DNA from: SHLQ01 sp964451305
Lineage (GTDB): Bacteria > Actinomycetota > Acidimicrobiia > Acidimicrobiales > SHLQ01
NCBI GenBank assembly: GCA_964451305.1
Contig: CAYVHV010000001.1
Coordinates: forward strand, 112,864 to 176,863
Direction of reading: 5' to 3'
Length of the DNA stretch: 64,000 bases
The position numbers were made by a program, and so were the translations under genes. Below, piece by piece: positions 32,834 through 41,972 of this stretch. Position 1 is the first letter of the stretch. Every line of letters starts with the position of its first letter. The notes below the pieces were generated by a model. It did no database searches and was not told where the DNA came from. It was given only the letters and a program-made list of their open reading frames with translations.

Positions 32834-33469
32834 GTGGCGACGAAGAAGACCGCAAAGAAAACTGCAGCAAAGAAGGCTCCAGCCAAAAAGAAGGCCGCAG
32901 CCAAAAAGGCTCCGGCGAAGAAGGCTCCAGCCAAAAAGAAGGCCGCAGCAAAGAAAGCTCCAGCCAAAAAGAAGGCTGCAGCGAAAAAAGCTCCCCCCAA
33001 GGAAACCACGGTGATCTCAGAAGTAGCCAAGGTAGATGAGGCTCAGGCCGCTGCCGCGAAGAAGCTGGCAGAACATCAGAAGCTTGCGAAGAAGAGCTTC
33101 ACGAAGCCCTTCTTGAAGAAGCAAGAAGAGGAACTTCGTCGCGAGCGCGAGAAGTACATCAAGTCGGCCAAGTCCTACAAGGAAGAAGCCGACTCGCTCG
33201 TGCTCGACCGCGAGCCAGGCGACGTCCAATTCGATGAAGAGTCTGGCGAAGGCGACACCCTTGCAGTCGAGCGTGAACGCGACCTCGCGCTCAGCGCTTC
33301 AGCACAGCAAGCCGTCGAAGAGATCGACGCTGCGCTCGCACGACTCGATCAAGGGATCTACGGAATCTGCGTAGAGTCCGAACTCCCCATCCCCAAGGAA
33401 CGCCTCGAGGCAATCCCATGGGCGAGCCAACGTGTGGAAGTCAAGGTCGGTGGCCTTGGACGTCGCTGA
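32834..33469 (+). CDS. DksA/TraR-like protein with Lys/Ala/Pro tail and degenerate zinc finger
   Basis: 211 residues, GTG start after AGGAAAGG. Residues 1-55 are almost only Lys, Ala, Pro and Thr (repeats of AAKKAPAKKK), like eukaryotic histone H1 tails and mycobacterial HupB. Residues 75-211 match the DksA/TraR family: a coiled-coil hairpin, GDTLAVERERDLALSASAQQ and GIYGICVESELPIPKERLEAIPW. The four-Cys finger is lost: only one Cys remains and the second CxxC reads QRVEVKVG. Gene position just before lspA is usual for the family in actinobacteria. Likely binds DNA or RNA polymerase, but without zinc. Confidence 0.8.
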   Translation: MATKKTAKKTAAKKAPAKKKAAAKKAPAKKAPAKKKAAAKKAPAKKKAAAKKAPPKETTVISEVAKVDEAQAAAAKKLAEHQKLAKKSFTKPFLKKQEEELRREREKYIKSAKSYKEEADSLVLDREPGDVQFDEESGEGDTLAVERERDLALSASAQQAVEEIDAALARLDQGIYGICVESELPIPKERLEAIPWASQRVEVKVGGLGRR

Positions 33470-33968
33470 GTTGACCGACGAATCTCCCGGTCCTTTTCTC
33501 ACGAAACAACAGGTAAGCGCGCGCCGTTGGCAGCTTTTTGCTGTCGGCCTCGTCGTCGTCATCATCGATCAGATCACGAAGATCATTGCGCTTCGAACAC
33601 TCGACGATGGTCCGATCGAAGGCCCCTTCGGTTCAGCGTTCCGACTGATCTTTAACCGAGGTTCAGCGTTTTCGCTCGGCGAAGGCTTCGGCCCGATTTT
33701 CGGCGTTCTCGCGATCATCGTGACGATCGCGCTGTTTTGGATTGTTCGAAATATCGAGCAACGGTCTGTCGTCTTTGGGCTCGGTCTCGTCGGCGGCGGC
33801 GCGATCGGCAACGTCATCGATCGTGCATTCCGCGAGGGCAGCGACAGGATCCTCGGAGGAGCGGTGATCGACTTTCTTGAGGTGGGTTCATGGTGGCCGG
33901 TCTTTAACATTGCCGACGTTGCCATCGTGGTCGGCGGGTTTGCTGTTGCGCTCTTGAGTTCCCGATGA
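33432..33968 (+). CDS. lspA: Lipoprotein signal peptidase
   Basis: Aspartic membrane peptidase that removes signal peptides from prolipoproteins, such as the GerMN protein at 761-1378. Four helices, with FNRGSAFSLG and the two catalytic Asp residues in GNVIDRAF and FNIADVAI. The start is uncertain: GTG at 33432, GTG at 33450 or TTG at 33471; the middle one has GGAAG 9 nt upstream and gives 172 residues. All but the last overlap the end of the DksA-like gene. The stop overlaps the rluD ATG. Confidence 0.93.
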   Translation: MWKSRSVALDVAELTDESPGPFLTKQQVSARRWQLFAVGLVVVIIDQITKIIALRTLDDGPIEGPFGSAFRLIFNRGSAFSLGEGFGPIFGVLAIIVTIALFWIVRNIEQRSVVFGLGLVGGGAIGNVIDRAFREGSDRILGGAVIDFLEVGSWWPVFNIADVAIVVGGFAVALLSSR

Positions 33969-34900
33969 TCGAAACCATCCCCGATCCCCTCGATGGGGAA
34001 CGGGTCGACCGTGTGGTTGCGATGCTTATGGGGTTGTCGCGCTCCGCTGCTGCCGACGCCGTGGCGGAAGGGCTTGTTCTGCTCGACTCGGTCGCGGTGG
34101 CAAAGTCGTCAACACGGGTTGCAACGGGCCAAGAACTCGCCGTCGACGATTCGGTTCTCGACCCCGACGATGAGATCGCTTCAGACCCAGCGGTCTCGGT
34201 CAACCTCATCCATGTCGACGACCACGTCCTCGTCGTCGATAAGGCGGTCGGCCAGGTCGTGCACCCGGGAGCAGGCCACACGAGCGGCACTATTGCACAG
34301 GGAGTGCTTGCGCAATTCCCAGAAGTTCGCTCTGTGGGAGACCCAGATCGACCGGGGATTGTCCACCGTCTCGACAAGGGAACGTCGGGTGTCTTCATGA
34401 TCGCCCGGACACAAGCGGCGTATGACTCGCTCACCGACCAATTGCGCGAGCGAAGTGTTTCGCGCCGGTACCTCACCGTTGGGTGGGGTCATCCCAAGAC
34501 CCCGCGAGGCGTCATCGAAGCACCGATTGGCCGGGCGGTTCGAGACCCGACTCGCATGGTGGTTCGAGAAGATGGCAAACCGGCTCGAACGTCCTATTCG
34601 GTCGAAGCCACGTGGGCAGAGCCGAAGCTGAGCCTCTTCTCATGTGAACTCGACACCGGCCGAACGCACCAGATTCGTGTGCACCTCGAAGCGATCAACC
34701 ATCCGGTCGTCGGCGATGGCCGATATGGCGGTGGGCGCGATCGCCTAGACATGGAACGCCCGGCGTTGCATGCGGCCGATCTTGGCTTTGACCATCCTGC
34801 TACCGGCGAACGGCTCAACTTCTCTTCGCCACTACCCGTTGACATGACCGACCTGCTGAACCGTCTTGGCGCCCCAGATTCAGGAGCCGTACCTACATGA
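33965..34900 (+). CDS. rluD: RluD-family 23S rRNA pseudouridine synthase
   Basis: 311 residues. An N-terminal S4 RNA-binding domain (about 12-70) is followed by the catalytic domain with the active Asp in HRLDKGTSGV, plus SRRYLTVGWG and RTHQIRVHL. Modifies U1911/1915/1917 in helix 69 in the type enzyme; the exact target is not shown by sequence. Coupled to lspA, and to the next gene by ATGA overlaps. Confidence 0.92.
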   Translation: MIETIPDPLDGERVDRVVAMLMGLSRSAAADAVAEGLVLLDSVAVAKSSTRVATGQELAVDDSVLDPDDEIASDPAVSVNLIHVDDHVLVVDKAVGQVVHPGAGHTSGTIAQGVLAQFPEVRSVGDPDRPGIVHRLDKGTSGVFMIARTQAAYDSLTDQLRERSVSRRYLTVGWGHPKTPRGVIEAPIGRAVRDPTRMVVREDGKPARTSYSVEATWAEPKLSLFSCELDTGRTHQIRVHLEAINHPVVGDGRYGGGRDRLDMERPALHAADLGFDHPATGERLNFSSPLPVDMTDLLNRLGAPDSGAVPT

Positions 34901-35991
34901 CTCCACAGATGGTGTTGCCCGACTTTGGCGGCCGATCGACGATCTCAGTCCTGCCCGCACTGACGTGGGGTGTGCCCTCTGAGACGATCCCCGATGAGAT
35001 CGCCAGCGCTGAACGCATCGTCGTGCTTGTTCTCGATTCGTTGGGATGGGTCCAGATGCAGGAGCGTCTCGATCTGATTCCAAACTTGGCCGGAATGGGA
35101 GGCGGCGCTGCAACGACCGTGGCGCCATCGACGACCGCCGCTGCACTGACGTCGATATCGACCGGAGTTGCTCCTGGCGAACACGGCATCGTTGGATATC
35201 GCTTTCCGGCGGGCGGATCTGTGATGAATGCACTTCGATGGTCGAGCCCATCGGGAGACCACCGTTCGATTGTCTCCCCACACTCGGTGCAGGTTGCGCC
35301 GACGCTATGTGGGGGATCGTGGGATGTCGTAGGTGACAAGCAGTTCATCGGTTCGGGCTTTACCTCTGCATATCTAGGAGACGGGCCCTATCACGGCGTT
35401 TGGCATCCCTCTTCACTCGTGGCCGAGACACGTCGGCTGCTCGACGAGGGTCAGAACCGTGTGTACACCTACTACGACGGCTTGGATCATGTTGCCCACG
35501 TGCACGGCTTTGCTCACGAGCACTTCAATCTCGAGCTCGCGTTCTGCGACTGGCTCGTCGGTGCGATGCTCGAAGCAGTTCCCTCCGGGACTGCAGTGGT
35601 CGTAACTGCCGATCACGGACAGATCGATGCGCCCGACATGGTGCGCGTATCACCGGAATGTCTGGCGCTGACGGCGAACCGATCGGGGGAGCCTCGTTTT
35701 CGCTGGCTTCATGCAAAGCCAGGTGCCACAGACGATCTTGCGAGCGCAGCGCTCGAAACCCACGGTGATCAGGCATGGGTGCGAACCAAGGAACAGGTGA
35801 TTGACGAGGGTTGGTTTGGTCCAACGGTGACCGACGATGCTGCGAATCGCCTCGGCGATGTTGCCCTTGTTGCCCACGCTCCCGTCGGTTTCGATGACCC
35901 GGGAGAACCGCATGCGGCGCGGCTGGTGGGCAGGCATGGCTCGTTGACCGAGGCCGAAATGCTCGTTCCGGTCGTGCACGCGCTCGCCTGA
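34897..35991 (+). CDS. Alkaline phosphatase superfamily (nucleotide pyrophosphatase/phosphodiesterase-like) protein
   Basis: 364 residues. All metal-site elements of the superfamily are visible: LVLDSLG, the nucleophile Thr in APSTTAAALTS, YYDGLDHVAHVHG, VTADHGQID and the final His in GRHGSL. No signal peptide, so probably cytoplasmic. Translationally coupled to rluD. The substrate cannot be named; nucleotide or phosphodiester hydrolysis is the general family role. Confidence 0.85.
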   Translation: MTPQMVLPDFGGRSTISVLPALTWGVPSETIPDEIASAERIVVLVLDSLGWVQMQERLDLIPNLAGMGGGAATTVAPSTTAAALTSISTGVAPGEHGIVGYRFPAGGSVMNALRWSSPSGDHRSIVSPHSVQVAPTLCGGSWDVVGDKQFIGSGFTSAYLGDGPYHGVWHPSSLVAETRRLLDEGQNRVYTYYDGLDHVAHVHGFAHEHFNLELAFCDWLVGAMLEAVPSGTAVVVTADHGQIDAPDMVRVSPECLALTANRSGEPRFRWLHAKPGATDDLASAALETHGDQAWVRTKEQVIDEGWFGPTVTDDAANRLGDVALVAHAPVGFDDPGEPHAARLVGRHGSLTEAEMLVPVVHALA

Positions 35992-36091
35992 AATCACGGT
36001 CTGTCGCAATACCTCGGTGTTCCGAGTTCCCGACCGAGTTTCGCCGGTGTAGTTTGAAAGTCTCACGCGCGCGGAGACCGATCGAGGAGCG

Positions 36092-39000
36092 ATGGCAGGG
36101 TCCTTTACCCACCTTCACGTACATACCGAATTCTCGATGCTCGACGGTGCTTCGCGCCTCGATGACCTCGTCGCTGCTGCGGCGGCCGATGGGCAACCGG
36201 CGCTCGGGATTACCGACCACGGAAACATGTACGGCGTTCTCGACTTTTACAAATCGTGCAACAAAGCTGGTATCAAGCCAATCCTCGGGACCGAGGCCTA
36301 CATGGCCCACACGCACCGGTCCGAACGTCCGAGCCGTCGAGGCAAGATGGACGATTCGGGCGGTTCGACCGACGGTGGCAAGAAGATCTACTACCACTTG
36401 ATTCTGTTGGCCGAGAACAACACCGGCTATCAGAACATGATCCAGCTCGCGTCGAAGGCGTTCATGGAGGGCTACTACTACAAGCCCCGCGTCGACTGGG
36501 AGCTGCTCGATCAGCACTCCGAAGGGATTATCGCAACGACGGGCTGCCTCGGCGGCCAGGTCCTGCAGGCACTCCTGGCAGGAAACTTCGATGAGGCCGT
36601 GCAACGCGCTGGCAAGCTCCAAGACATCTTTGGGCGAGACAACCTGTTCATCGAGTTGCAGGATCACGGCATTCCCGAACAGATCCGCACAAACCCACAA
36701 CTGCTCGAGATCGCAAAGAAGCTCAACGCACCGATCCTTGCGACCAACGACAGCCACTACACCCACCAGGTCGATCATGCAGCCCACGACGCTCTGCTGT
36801 GTGTGCAGACCGGTTCGTTGCGCTCTGACCCCGACCGATTCAAGTTTCACGGCGATCAGCACTACCTCAAGACCGCGGCCGAAATGCGCGAGATGTGGCG
36901 CGAGGTCGAGGTTGCGTGCGACAACAGTCTCTGGATTGCCGAGCGCTGTAACGTCGAGATCGAATTCGGCGAACCACAGCTGCCGAGTTTCCCACTGCCG
37001 CCAGGCTTCAAAGACGATGACGAGTACTTGCTTCACCTGACGATGGAAGGAGCGAAGAAGCGTTGGGGAGACACGATTCCCAAGGAGGCTGAAGAGCGGC
37101 TGCTCTTCGAGCTGAAAGTCATCAGAGATATGGGCTTCTCGTCGTACTTCATCATCACGTGGGACCTCATCAAGTACGCCAGGGATAACGGCATTCGTGT
37201 CGGTCCAGGACGTGGTTCAGCCGCTGGTTGCGCGGTTGCGTACACGTTGTGGATCACCGACCTCGATCCAATCAAGTACGACCTGCTCTTCGAGCGCTTC
37301 TTGAACCCATCACGTATCTCGATGCCAGATATCGACATGGACTTCGACTCTCGGTACAGAGACCAGATGATCCGGTACTGCGCCGAACGCTACGGCCGAG
37401 ATCACGTGGCCCAGATCGTGACGTTCAGCCAGATCAAGGCCCGCGCTGCGGTTCGCGATGCCGCCCGCGTGCTCGGGTATCCGTACGCGGTGGGGGACAA
37501 GGTCGCAAAGGCGATGCCGCCGCTCATCATGGGCCGCGATACTCCGCTCCAGTACTGCTTTGAAAAGCACCCCAAGTACGAGGGTGGCTACGCCCAAGCG
37601 GGCGATCTCCGTGACATGGTCGCGAGCGAACCGATCGTCGCCGAGGTCGTCGAGGTAGCAAAGGGACTCGAAGGACTCCGACGCTCGGACGGCATCCACG
37701 CGGCGGCCGTGGTGATTACCAAGGACCCGCTGACCGACTACCTGCCAATTCAGCGCAAGCCCGAGTCGGGCCAAGACCCAGAAGACGCACCGGTCGTTAC
37801 TCAGTATGAGATGAACAACGTCGAGGAACTCGGCTTGCTCAAGATGGACTTCCTCGGTCTGCGCAACCTCGACGTCATCGACGACACGTTGCGGATGATC
37901 GAAGAGAATCACGACTTCGCTCTCGATATCGACAACGTCGACCTCGAGGATCAAAAGACATACGAGTTGCTCCAGCGTGGCGACACGATCGGCGTTTTCC
38001 AGCTGGAGTCGACGCCCATGCGTGCGTTGATGAAGTCGCTCGGACCAACCGAGTTCGAAGATGTCGCCGCCCTCGTGGCGCTCTATCGGCCAGGTCCGAT
38101 GGAAGCGAACATGCACAACGATTACGCCGATCGCAAGAACGGTCGTCAGGAAGTTTCATTCCTGCACGACGATGCCTCGGAGATTCTCGGTGACACCTAC
38201 GGCCTGATGATCTATCAGGAATCGATGATGCGTGTGGCCCAGAAGTTCGCCGGCTACTCGCTCGCCGACGCCGACTCGTTGCGCAAGGCCTGCGGCAAGA
38301 AGATCCGCGAGGTTATGCAAAAGGAGAAGGCCAAATTCGTCGATGGATGCGAGACCACCGGCTATGGCCGTCCGCTCGGCGAGGAGTGGTGGAAGATCAT
38401 CGAGCCGTTCGCCGACTACGCCTTCAACAAGAGCCACAGCTACGGCTATGGCTTTGTGGCGTTCCAGATCGCATATCTCAAGGCGCACTATCCGGTCGAA
38501 TACCTCGCTGCGCTGCTGACGTCGGTGAAGGGCAGCCTGGAGAAGGCAGCGATCTACCTCAACGAATGCCGTGTGATGGGCATCAACGTGGTTGTGCCTG
38601 ACATCAACCGCGCCCGAGTTGATTTCCACCCAGAACCCGACATGTCGGGAGAGACCTTGGGTGAGGTCATCTTTGGCATGTCGGCGGTGCGAAACGTCGG
38701 CGAAGCGTTGGTCACGCAGATCATTGCCGAACGCGACGCCAACGGTCCTTTCGAGAGTTTCCTGAACTTTGTCGAGCGCGTTGACTATTCGGTTCTGAAC
38801 AAGCGAACGATCGAGTCGCTGATCAAAGGCGGAGCGTTCGATTCGCTCGGCCACCCTCGGAAGGGACTACTCAACGTCTACGAGCTGATCATCGACCGCA
38901 CGGTGGCATCTCGCAAGGACCATGACATTGGCGTCTCGACCCTCTTTGGAAGTTTGGGCGACGAACCAACCTTCGATGACCGTCCCGAGATACCCGACAT

Positions 39001-39628
39001 CGAGTTCGACAAGATGCCGAAGCTGGCTAACGAGAAAGAGATGCTCGGTCTCTACATTTCGGATCATCCAATCCTCGGATATGAGACAGCGCTCCAGCGT
39101 CGATGCGACAAGACGGTCGGTGCGCTCGAGGACGAAGCCGATGGAGCATTCCTGCGTGTCGGCGGCGTCATCACCAACCTGCAGAAGAAGTGGACCCGCA
39201 AGGGCGATCTCATGGCGATCTTCGAACTCGAGGATCTCGAAGGATCGATCGAGGTCATGGTGTTCCCGCGAACGATGAACGAGCACGGCCATAAGCTGAT
39301 CGACGATGCGATCGTCGTGGTGCGCGGTCGGCTCGATGGCAAGGATGACATTCCAAAGTTCATTGCTCAGGACCTCGAGATCTTCGACTCGTCTCAGATG
39401 AGCGAGAGCACGCCACTGCGACTGCGCTTGCCAACCCACGCGCAGGATCCGGGCACGTTGGATTCGTTGAAGTCGCTACTCGAAGATCACACCGGCCATT
39501 CGGAGGTGTTCTTGCACCTTGATGGCAAGCAGGTCATTCGTCTACCGGAGAGTTATCGAGTTGAGACCGGAAATGGGTTGGTCGCCGAGCTGCGAGTGCT
39601 TCTTGGCCCCGATGCCGTCGTCGTCTGA
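36092..39628 (+). CDS. dnaE: DNA polymerase III alpha subunit
   Basis: 1178 residues, the replicative polymerase. N-terminal PHP domain (HLHVHTEFSMLDG, DHGNMYG), palm with GRGSAAG and catalytic PDIDMDFD (about residue 411), fingers with MIYQESMM, C-terminal helix-hairpin-helix (VLNKRTIESLIKGGAFD) and OB fold (GVITNLQKKWTRKGDLMAIF). No intein. A GAGGAG ribosome binding site precedes the ATG. It is transcribed alone. Confidence 0.97.
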   Translation: MAGSFTHLHVHTEFSMLDGASRLDDLVAAAAADGQPALGITDHGNMYGVLDFYKSCNKAGIKPILGTEAYMAHTHRSERPSRRGKMDDSGGSTDGGKKIYYHLILLAENNTGYQNMIQLASKAFMEGYYYKPRVDWELLDQHSEGIIATTGCLGGQVLQALLAGNFDEAVQRAGKLQDIFGRDNLFIELQDHGIPEQIRTNPQLLEIAKKLNAPILATNDSHYTHQVDHAAHDALLCVQTGSLRSDPDRFKFHGDQHYLKTAAEMREMWREVEVACDNSLWIAERCNVEIEFGEPQLPSFPLPPGFKDDDEYLLHLTMEGAKKRWGDTIPKEAEERLLFELKVIRDMGFSSYFIITWDLIKYARDNGIRVGPGRGSAAGCAVAYTLWITDLDPIKYDLLFERFLNPSRISMPDIDMDFDSRYRDQMIRYCAERYGRDHVAQIVTFSQIKARAAVRDAARVLGYPYAVGDKVAKAMPPLIMGRDTPLQYCFEKHPKYEGGYAQAGDLRDMVASEPIVAEVVEVAKGLEGLRRSDGIHAAAVVITKDPLTDYLPIQRKPESGQDPEDAPVVTQYEMNNVEELGLLKMDFLGLRNLDVIDDTLRMIEENHDFALDIDNVDLEDQKTYELLQRGDTIGVFQLESTPMRALMKSLGPTEFEDVAALVALYRPGPMEANMHNDYADRKNGRQEVSFLHDDASEILGDTYGLMIYQESMMRVAQKFAGYSLADADSLRKACGKKIREVMQKEKAKFVDGCETTGYGRPLGEEWWKIIEPFADYAFNKSHSYGYGFVAFQIAYLKAHYPVEYLAALLTSVKGSLEKAAIYLNECRVMGINVVVPDINRARVDFHPEPDMSGETLGEVIFGMSAVRNVGEALVTQIIAERDANGPFESFLNFVERVDYSVLNKRTIESLIKGGAFDSLGHPRKGLLNVYELIIDRTVASRKDHDIGVSTLFGSLGDEPTFDDRPEIPDIEFDKMPKLANEKEMLGLYISDHPILGYETALQRRCDKTVGALEDEADGAFLRVGGVITNLQKKWTRKGDLMAIFELEDLEGSIEVMVFPRTMNEHGHKLIDDAIVVVRGRLDGKDDIPKFIAQDLEIFDSSQMSESTPLRLRLPTHAQDPGTLDSLKSLLEDHTGHSEVFLHLDGKQVIRLPESYRVETGNGLVAELRVLLGPDAVVV

Positions 39629-39685
39629 CCAAACTGTGGGCGCGCACAAATGACTTTTGTTCTCGGTTTGCGTTTTCGGTGATTG

Positions 39686-39714
39686 TTGACTGGACTATTA
39701 CTCGGTTCTAAACA
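39686..39714 (+). promoter_or_regulatory. Sigma-70-type promoter
   Basis: TTGACT (39686-39691) and TAAACA (39709-39714) with a 17-nt spacer, 15 nt before the ATG at 39730. The best match to the housekeeping consensus in the window. Confidence 0.6.
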
Positions 39715-39729
39715 ACGGGGCGCTACCAA

Positions 39730-40398
39730 ATGGCACTAGAAGTAGAAACGAAAGATTGCAACACACTCAGCGACTCGGAGCTCTCCGAGATGGCTGATCT
39801 GTGCGCAGAATCACCGCTCCCTTACGAGGTCGGTGAGCTTTCGAAGCAAGCCGAAGAATGGGTCTTGTGCTGTGTTGCTCAAGACGGTGGGCGCCTCAAG
39901 GGCTTTGCGTACTACACGCTTGAGCGCATCGGCGGCACGCCAGCGATCATCATCGGGCTCGGCTCGATCGCACGCTCGTCACGCCGTGGCACCGTCATGA
40001 AGGGCATGATCACCGATCTGATGCATCGTGCGGTGATGGCGTTTCCCGACGAAGATGTCGTTGTTGGTCTTCGTATGCAAACCCCGGACGGCTTTGAGAT
40101 GTTGAAGACCTTCCACGATGTTGTTCCTCGCCCAGATCACAAGGCATCCGGTGAGGAGCGTGCGTGGGGACGTCGCTTTGCGAAGCGCTTCGGAATCTCA
40201 CCACTTCGCTATGCCGACCGTGCATTCAGCGCGAAGGGCAAAGGCGCTATCCCGTGCGCATTTGACTTCGAGTCGAGCGATCCCGACAGCGTAGATCCTG
40301 AGGTAGCGGCGTTCTTCTCCGATATCGACGTGGCCAACGGAGACGTCGTTGTTGGTTTCGGCTGGGCAATGTCAGAGGAACTTGCCAAGTTCGCGTAA
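39730..40398 (+). CDS. Hypothetical protein, possible GNAT-like fold
   Basis: 222 residues, no signal or membrane helix. A segment with SSRRGTVMKGMITDLMHRA followed by a strand-helix pattern loosely resembles an acetyl-CoA-binding loop, but no family can be asserted. It has its own promoter at 39686-39714. The nitroreductase start lies close to or within its end. Confidence 0.6.
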   Translation: MALEVETKDCNTLSDSELSEMADLCAESPLPYEVGELSKQAEEWVLCCVAQDGGRLKGFAYYTLERIGGTPAIIIGLGSIARSSRRGTVMKGMITDLMHRAVMAFPDEDVVVGLRMQTPDGFEMLKTFHDVVPRPDHKASGEERAWGRRFAKRFGISPLRYADRAFSAKGKGAIPCAFDFESSDPDSVDPEVAAFFSDIDVANGDVVVGFGWAMSEELAKFA

Positions 40399-40999
40399 CG
40401 ACGCGGTTCTCCGTGCGATATCGAGCCGCCGAATGGTTCGGTCGTTTTCTAACGCGCCGGTAGATCACGACACGATAACGACGCTCGTTTCGGCGCTGTT
40501 GTCAGGTCCCAGCGCCGGCAATACGCAGCCGCTCGATGCGCTGGTGCTCATCGGCGATGACGCAGCCACATACTGGGATACGACGCTGCCAGTAGCGCGC
40601 AGAGACGGGTTTCCGTGGCCAGGCCTGCTGAACGCCCCTGTGCTGCTCATTCCATACGTTCGCCCGGCCGCATACGTCGACCGCTACGGAGAGCCTGACA
40701 AGGCGTCTACGGGCCTTGGAGAGAGCCCTGAGGCGTGGACCGTCCCGTATTGGTGGGTCGATGGGGGTGCAGCGGTAGAGAACGTGCTGATCGCTGTACA
40801 GAGCCTTGCGCTCGGTGCATGCTTCTTTGGCCAGTTCGAACACGAGGATGCCGTGCGAGCACGGTTCGGTGTTCCCGATGGGCATCGGGCGGTCGGGACG
40901 ATCGCGCTTGGTCATCCCGATGGCTCCGATCGCACGAGCCGCTCAGCGAGGCGGCCGAAAAGGAGCGTTTCCGACGTGACCCATTGGGGCGCCTGGTAA
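40382..40999 (+). CDS. Nitroreductase-family FMN protein
   Basis: About 205 residues. The N-terminus AISSRRMVRSFSNAPVD and PSAGNTQPL carry the FMN-binding motifs of the nitroreductase fold; VENVLIAVQSLALGACF and ARFGVPDGHRAVGTIALGHP are typical of the C-terminal half. There is no ATG in a suitable place. The TTG at 40382, overlapping the upstream gene by 17 bp, is the most likely start, TTG at 40349 an alternative. Substrate unknown. Confidence 0.8.
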   Translation: MPSSRNDAVLRAISSRRMVRSFSNAPVDHDTITTLVSALLSGPSAGNTQPLDALVLIGDDAATYWDTTLPVARRDGFPWPGLLNAPVLLIPYVRPAAYVDRYGEPDKASTGLGESPEAWTVPYWWVDGGAAVENVLIAVQSLALGACFFGQFEHEDAVRARFGVPDGHRAVGTIALGHPDGSDRTSRSARRPKRSVSDVTHWGAW

Positions 41000-41040
41000 G
41001 AACGTCGGGCGGCGGTCAGTCGGTGTCGTGGGTTTGGTTG

Positions 41041-41046
41041 TACGTT
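41041..41046 (+). promoter_or_regulatory. Candidate -10 box of menA
   Basis: TACGTT ends 7 nt before the GTG at 41054, which favours that start over the TTG at 41045. Confidence 0.35.
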
Positions 41047-41053
41047 GGCACCC

Positions 41054-41953
41054 GTGAGTGCTCAGAGCCCCGCCAGCGACCTGCCAACAGGTCTTGCGAT
41101 GTGGTTTGCCGGTGCTCGACCGAAGACCCTTCCAGCGGCTGTCGTTCCCGTTGCTGTTGGCACCGTCGCTGTTGCTCCTGACGAGTTTATATTGTGGCGC
41201 GCGCTCGCAGCGATGGTGGTCGCGCTCTCGTTGCAGATCGCTACGAATTACGCGAACGACTACAGCGATGGCATCCGCGGCACCGACGACGATCGGGTTG
41301 GGCCGCTGCGCCTCGTCGGCTCCGGGGCTGCGTCGGCGAGCGCCGTCAAGAAGGCGATCTTCATCTCTTTTGGTGTGGCCGCTGCGGTGGGCCTGGTCTT
41401 GTCGATCGCGGTGAACCCCTTGCTGTTGCTCGTCGGCGTTGCGTCCATTGCGGCCGGCTGGTTCTACACCGGCGGGGACAAGCCATACGGCTACCTCGGG
41501 CTCGGCGAGGTCTTCGTGTTCGTCTTCTTTGGCCTTGTCGCCACCGTGGGTTCGGCATACGTGCAGACCGTTAGCTTCTCCGGGCTTGCGCTGACGCTGT
41601 CGGTTCCCGTCGGCGTGTTTGCCACAGCTCTGCTGGTCATCAACAACCTGCGAGATCGCGAGGGCGATGCCGCGGTTGGCAAGAACACGCTCGCCGTCAA
41701 GATCGGCGACCGCAATACCCGAGCGCTCTACACCGGTTCGATGCTTGCCGCTTTTGCGCTCATCGCACTGGCGGCGGGCCTTGCGAGCAGGCCAGGGCTG
41801 TTGCTCGGCCTCATCGGACTGATTCCGGCGACGCCAGCGATCCGCACGGTAATGAGCGGCGCAACCGGCCGGGATCTGATTCCCGTCCTCGAAGCCACGG
41901 GCAAGACACAGCTGGTCGCGGGAGCGCTCATGACGATTGGCCTGTTGTTCTAG
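41054..41953 (+). CDS. menA: 1,4-dihydroxy-2-naphthoate polyprenyltransferase
   Basis: 299 residues, about eight or nine membrane helices. Attaches the isoprenoid chain to 1,4-dihydroxy-2-naphthoate, giving demethylmenaquinone. Two Asp-rich motifs are present: NYANDYSDGIRGTDDD and NNLRDREGDAAVGKNTLAVK. Convergent with menG, which encodes the next step. The GTG at 41054 is chosen from the -10 box spacing. Confidence 0.93.
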   Translation: MSAQSPASDLPTGLAMWFAGARPKTLPAAVVPVAVGTVAVAPDEFILWRALAAMVVALSLQIATNYANDYSDGIRGTDDDRVGPLRLVGSGAASASAVKKAIFISFGVAAAVGLVLSIAVNPLLLLVGVASIAAGWFYTGGDKPYGYLGLGEVFVFVFFGLVATVGSAYVQTVSFSGLALTLSVPVGVFATALLVINNLRDREGDAAVGKNTLAVKIGDRNTRALYTGSMLAAFALIALAAGLASRPGLLLGLIGLIPATPAIRTVMSGATGRDLIPVLEATGKTQLVAGALMTIGLLF

Positions 41954-41972
41954 CCAAGCAAGCGCCGGTTTC

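Noticed and set aside
35525..37036. 503-residue minus-strand frame across the phosphatase-family gene and dnaE
   Set aside because: It crosses two strong genes and the spacer between them and has no family resemblance.
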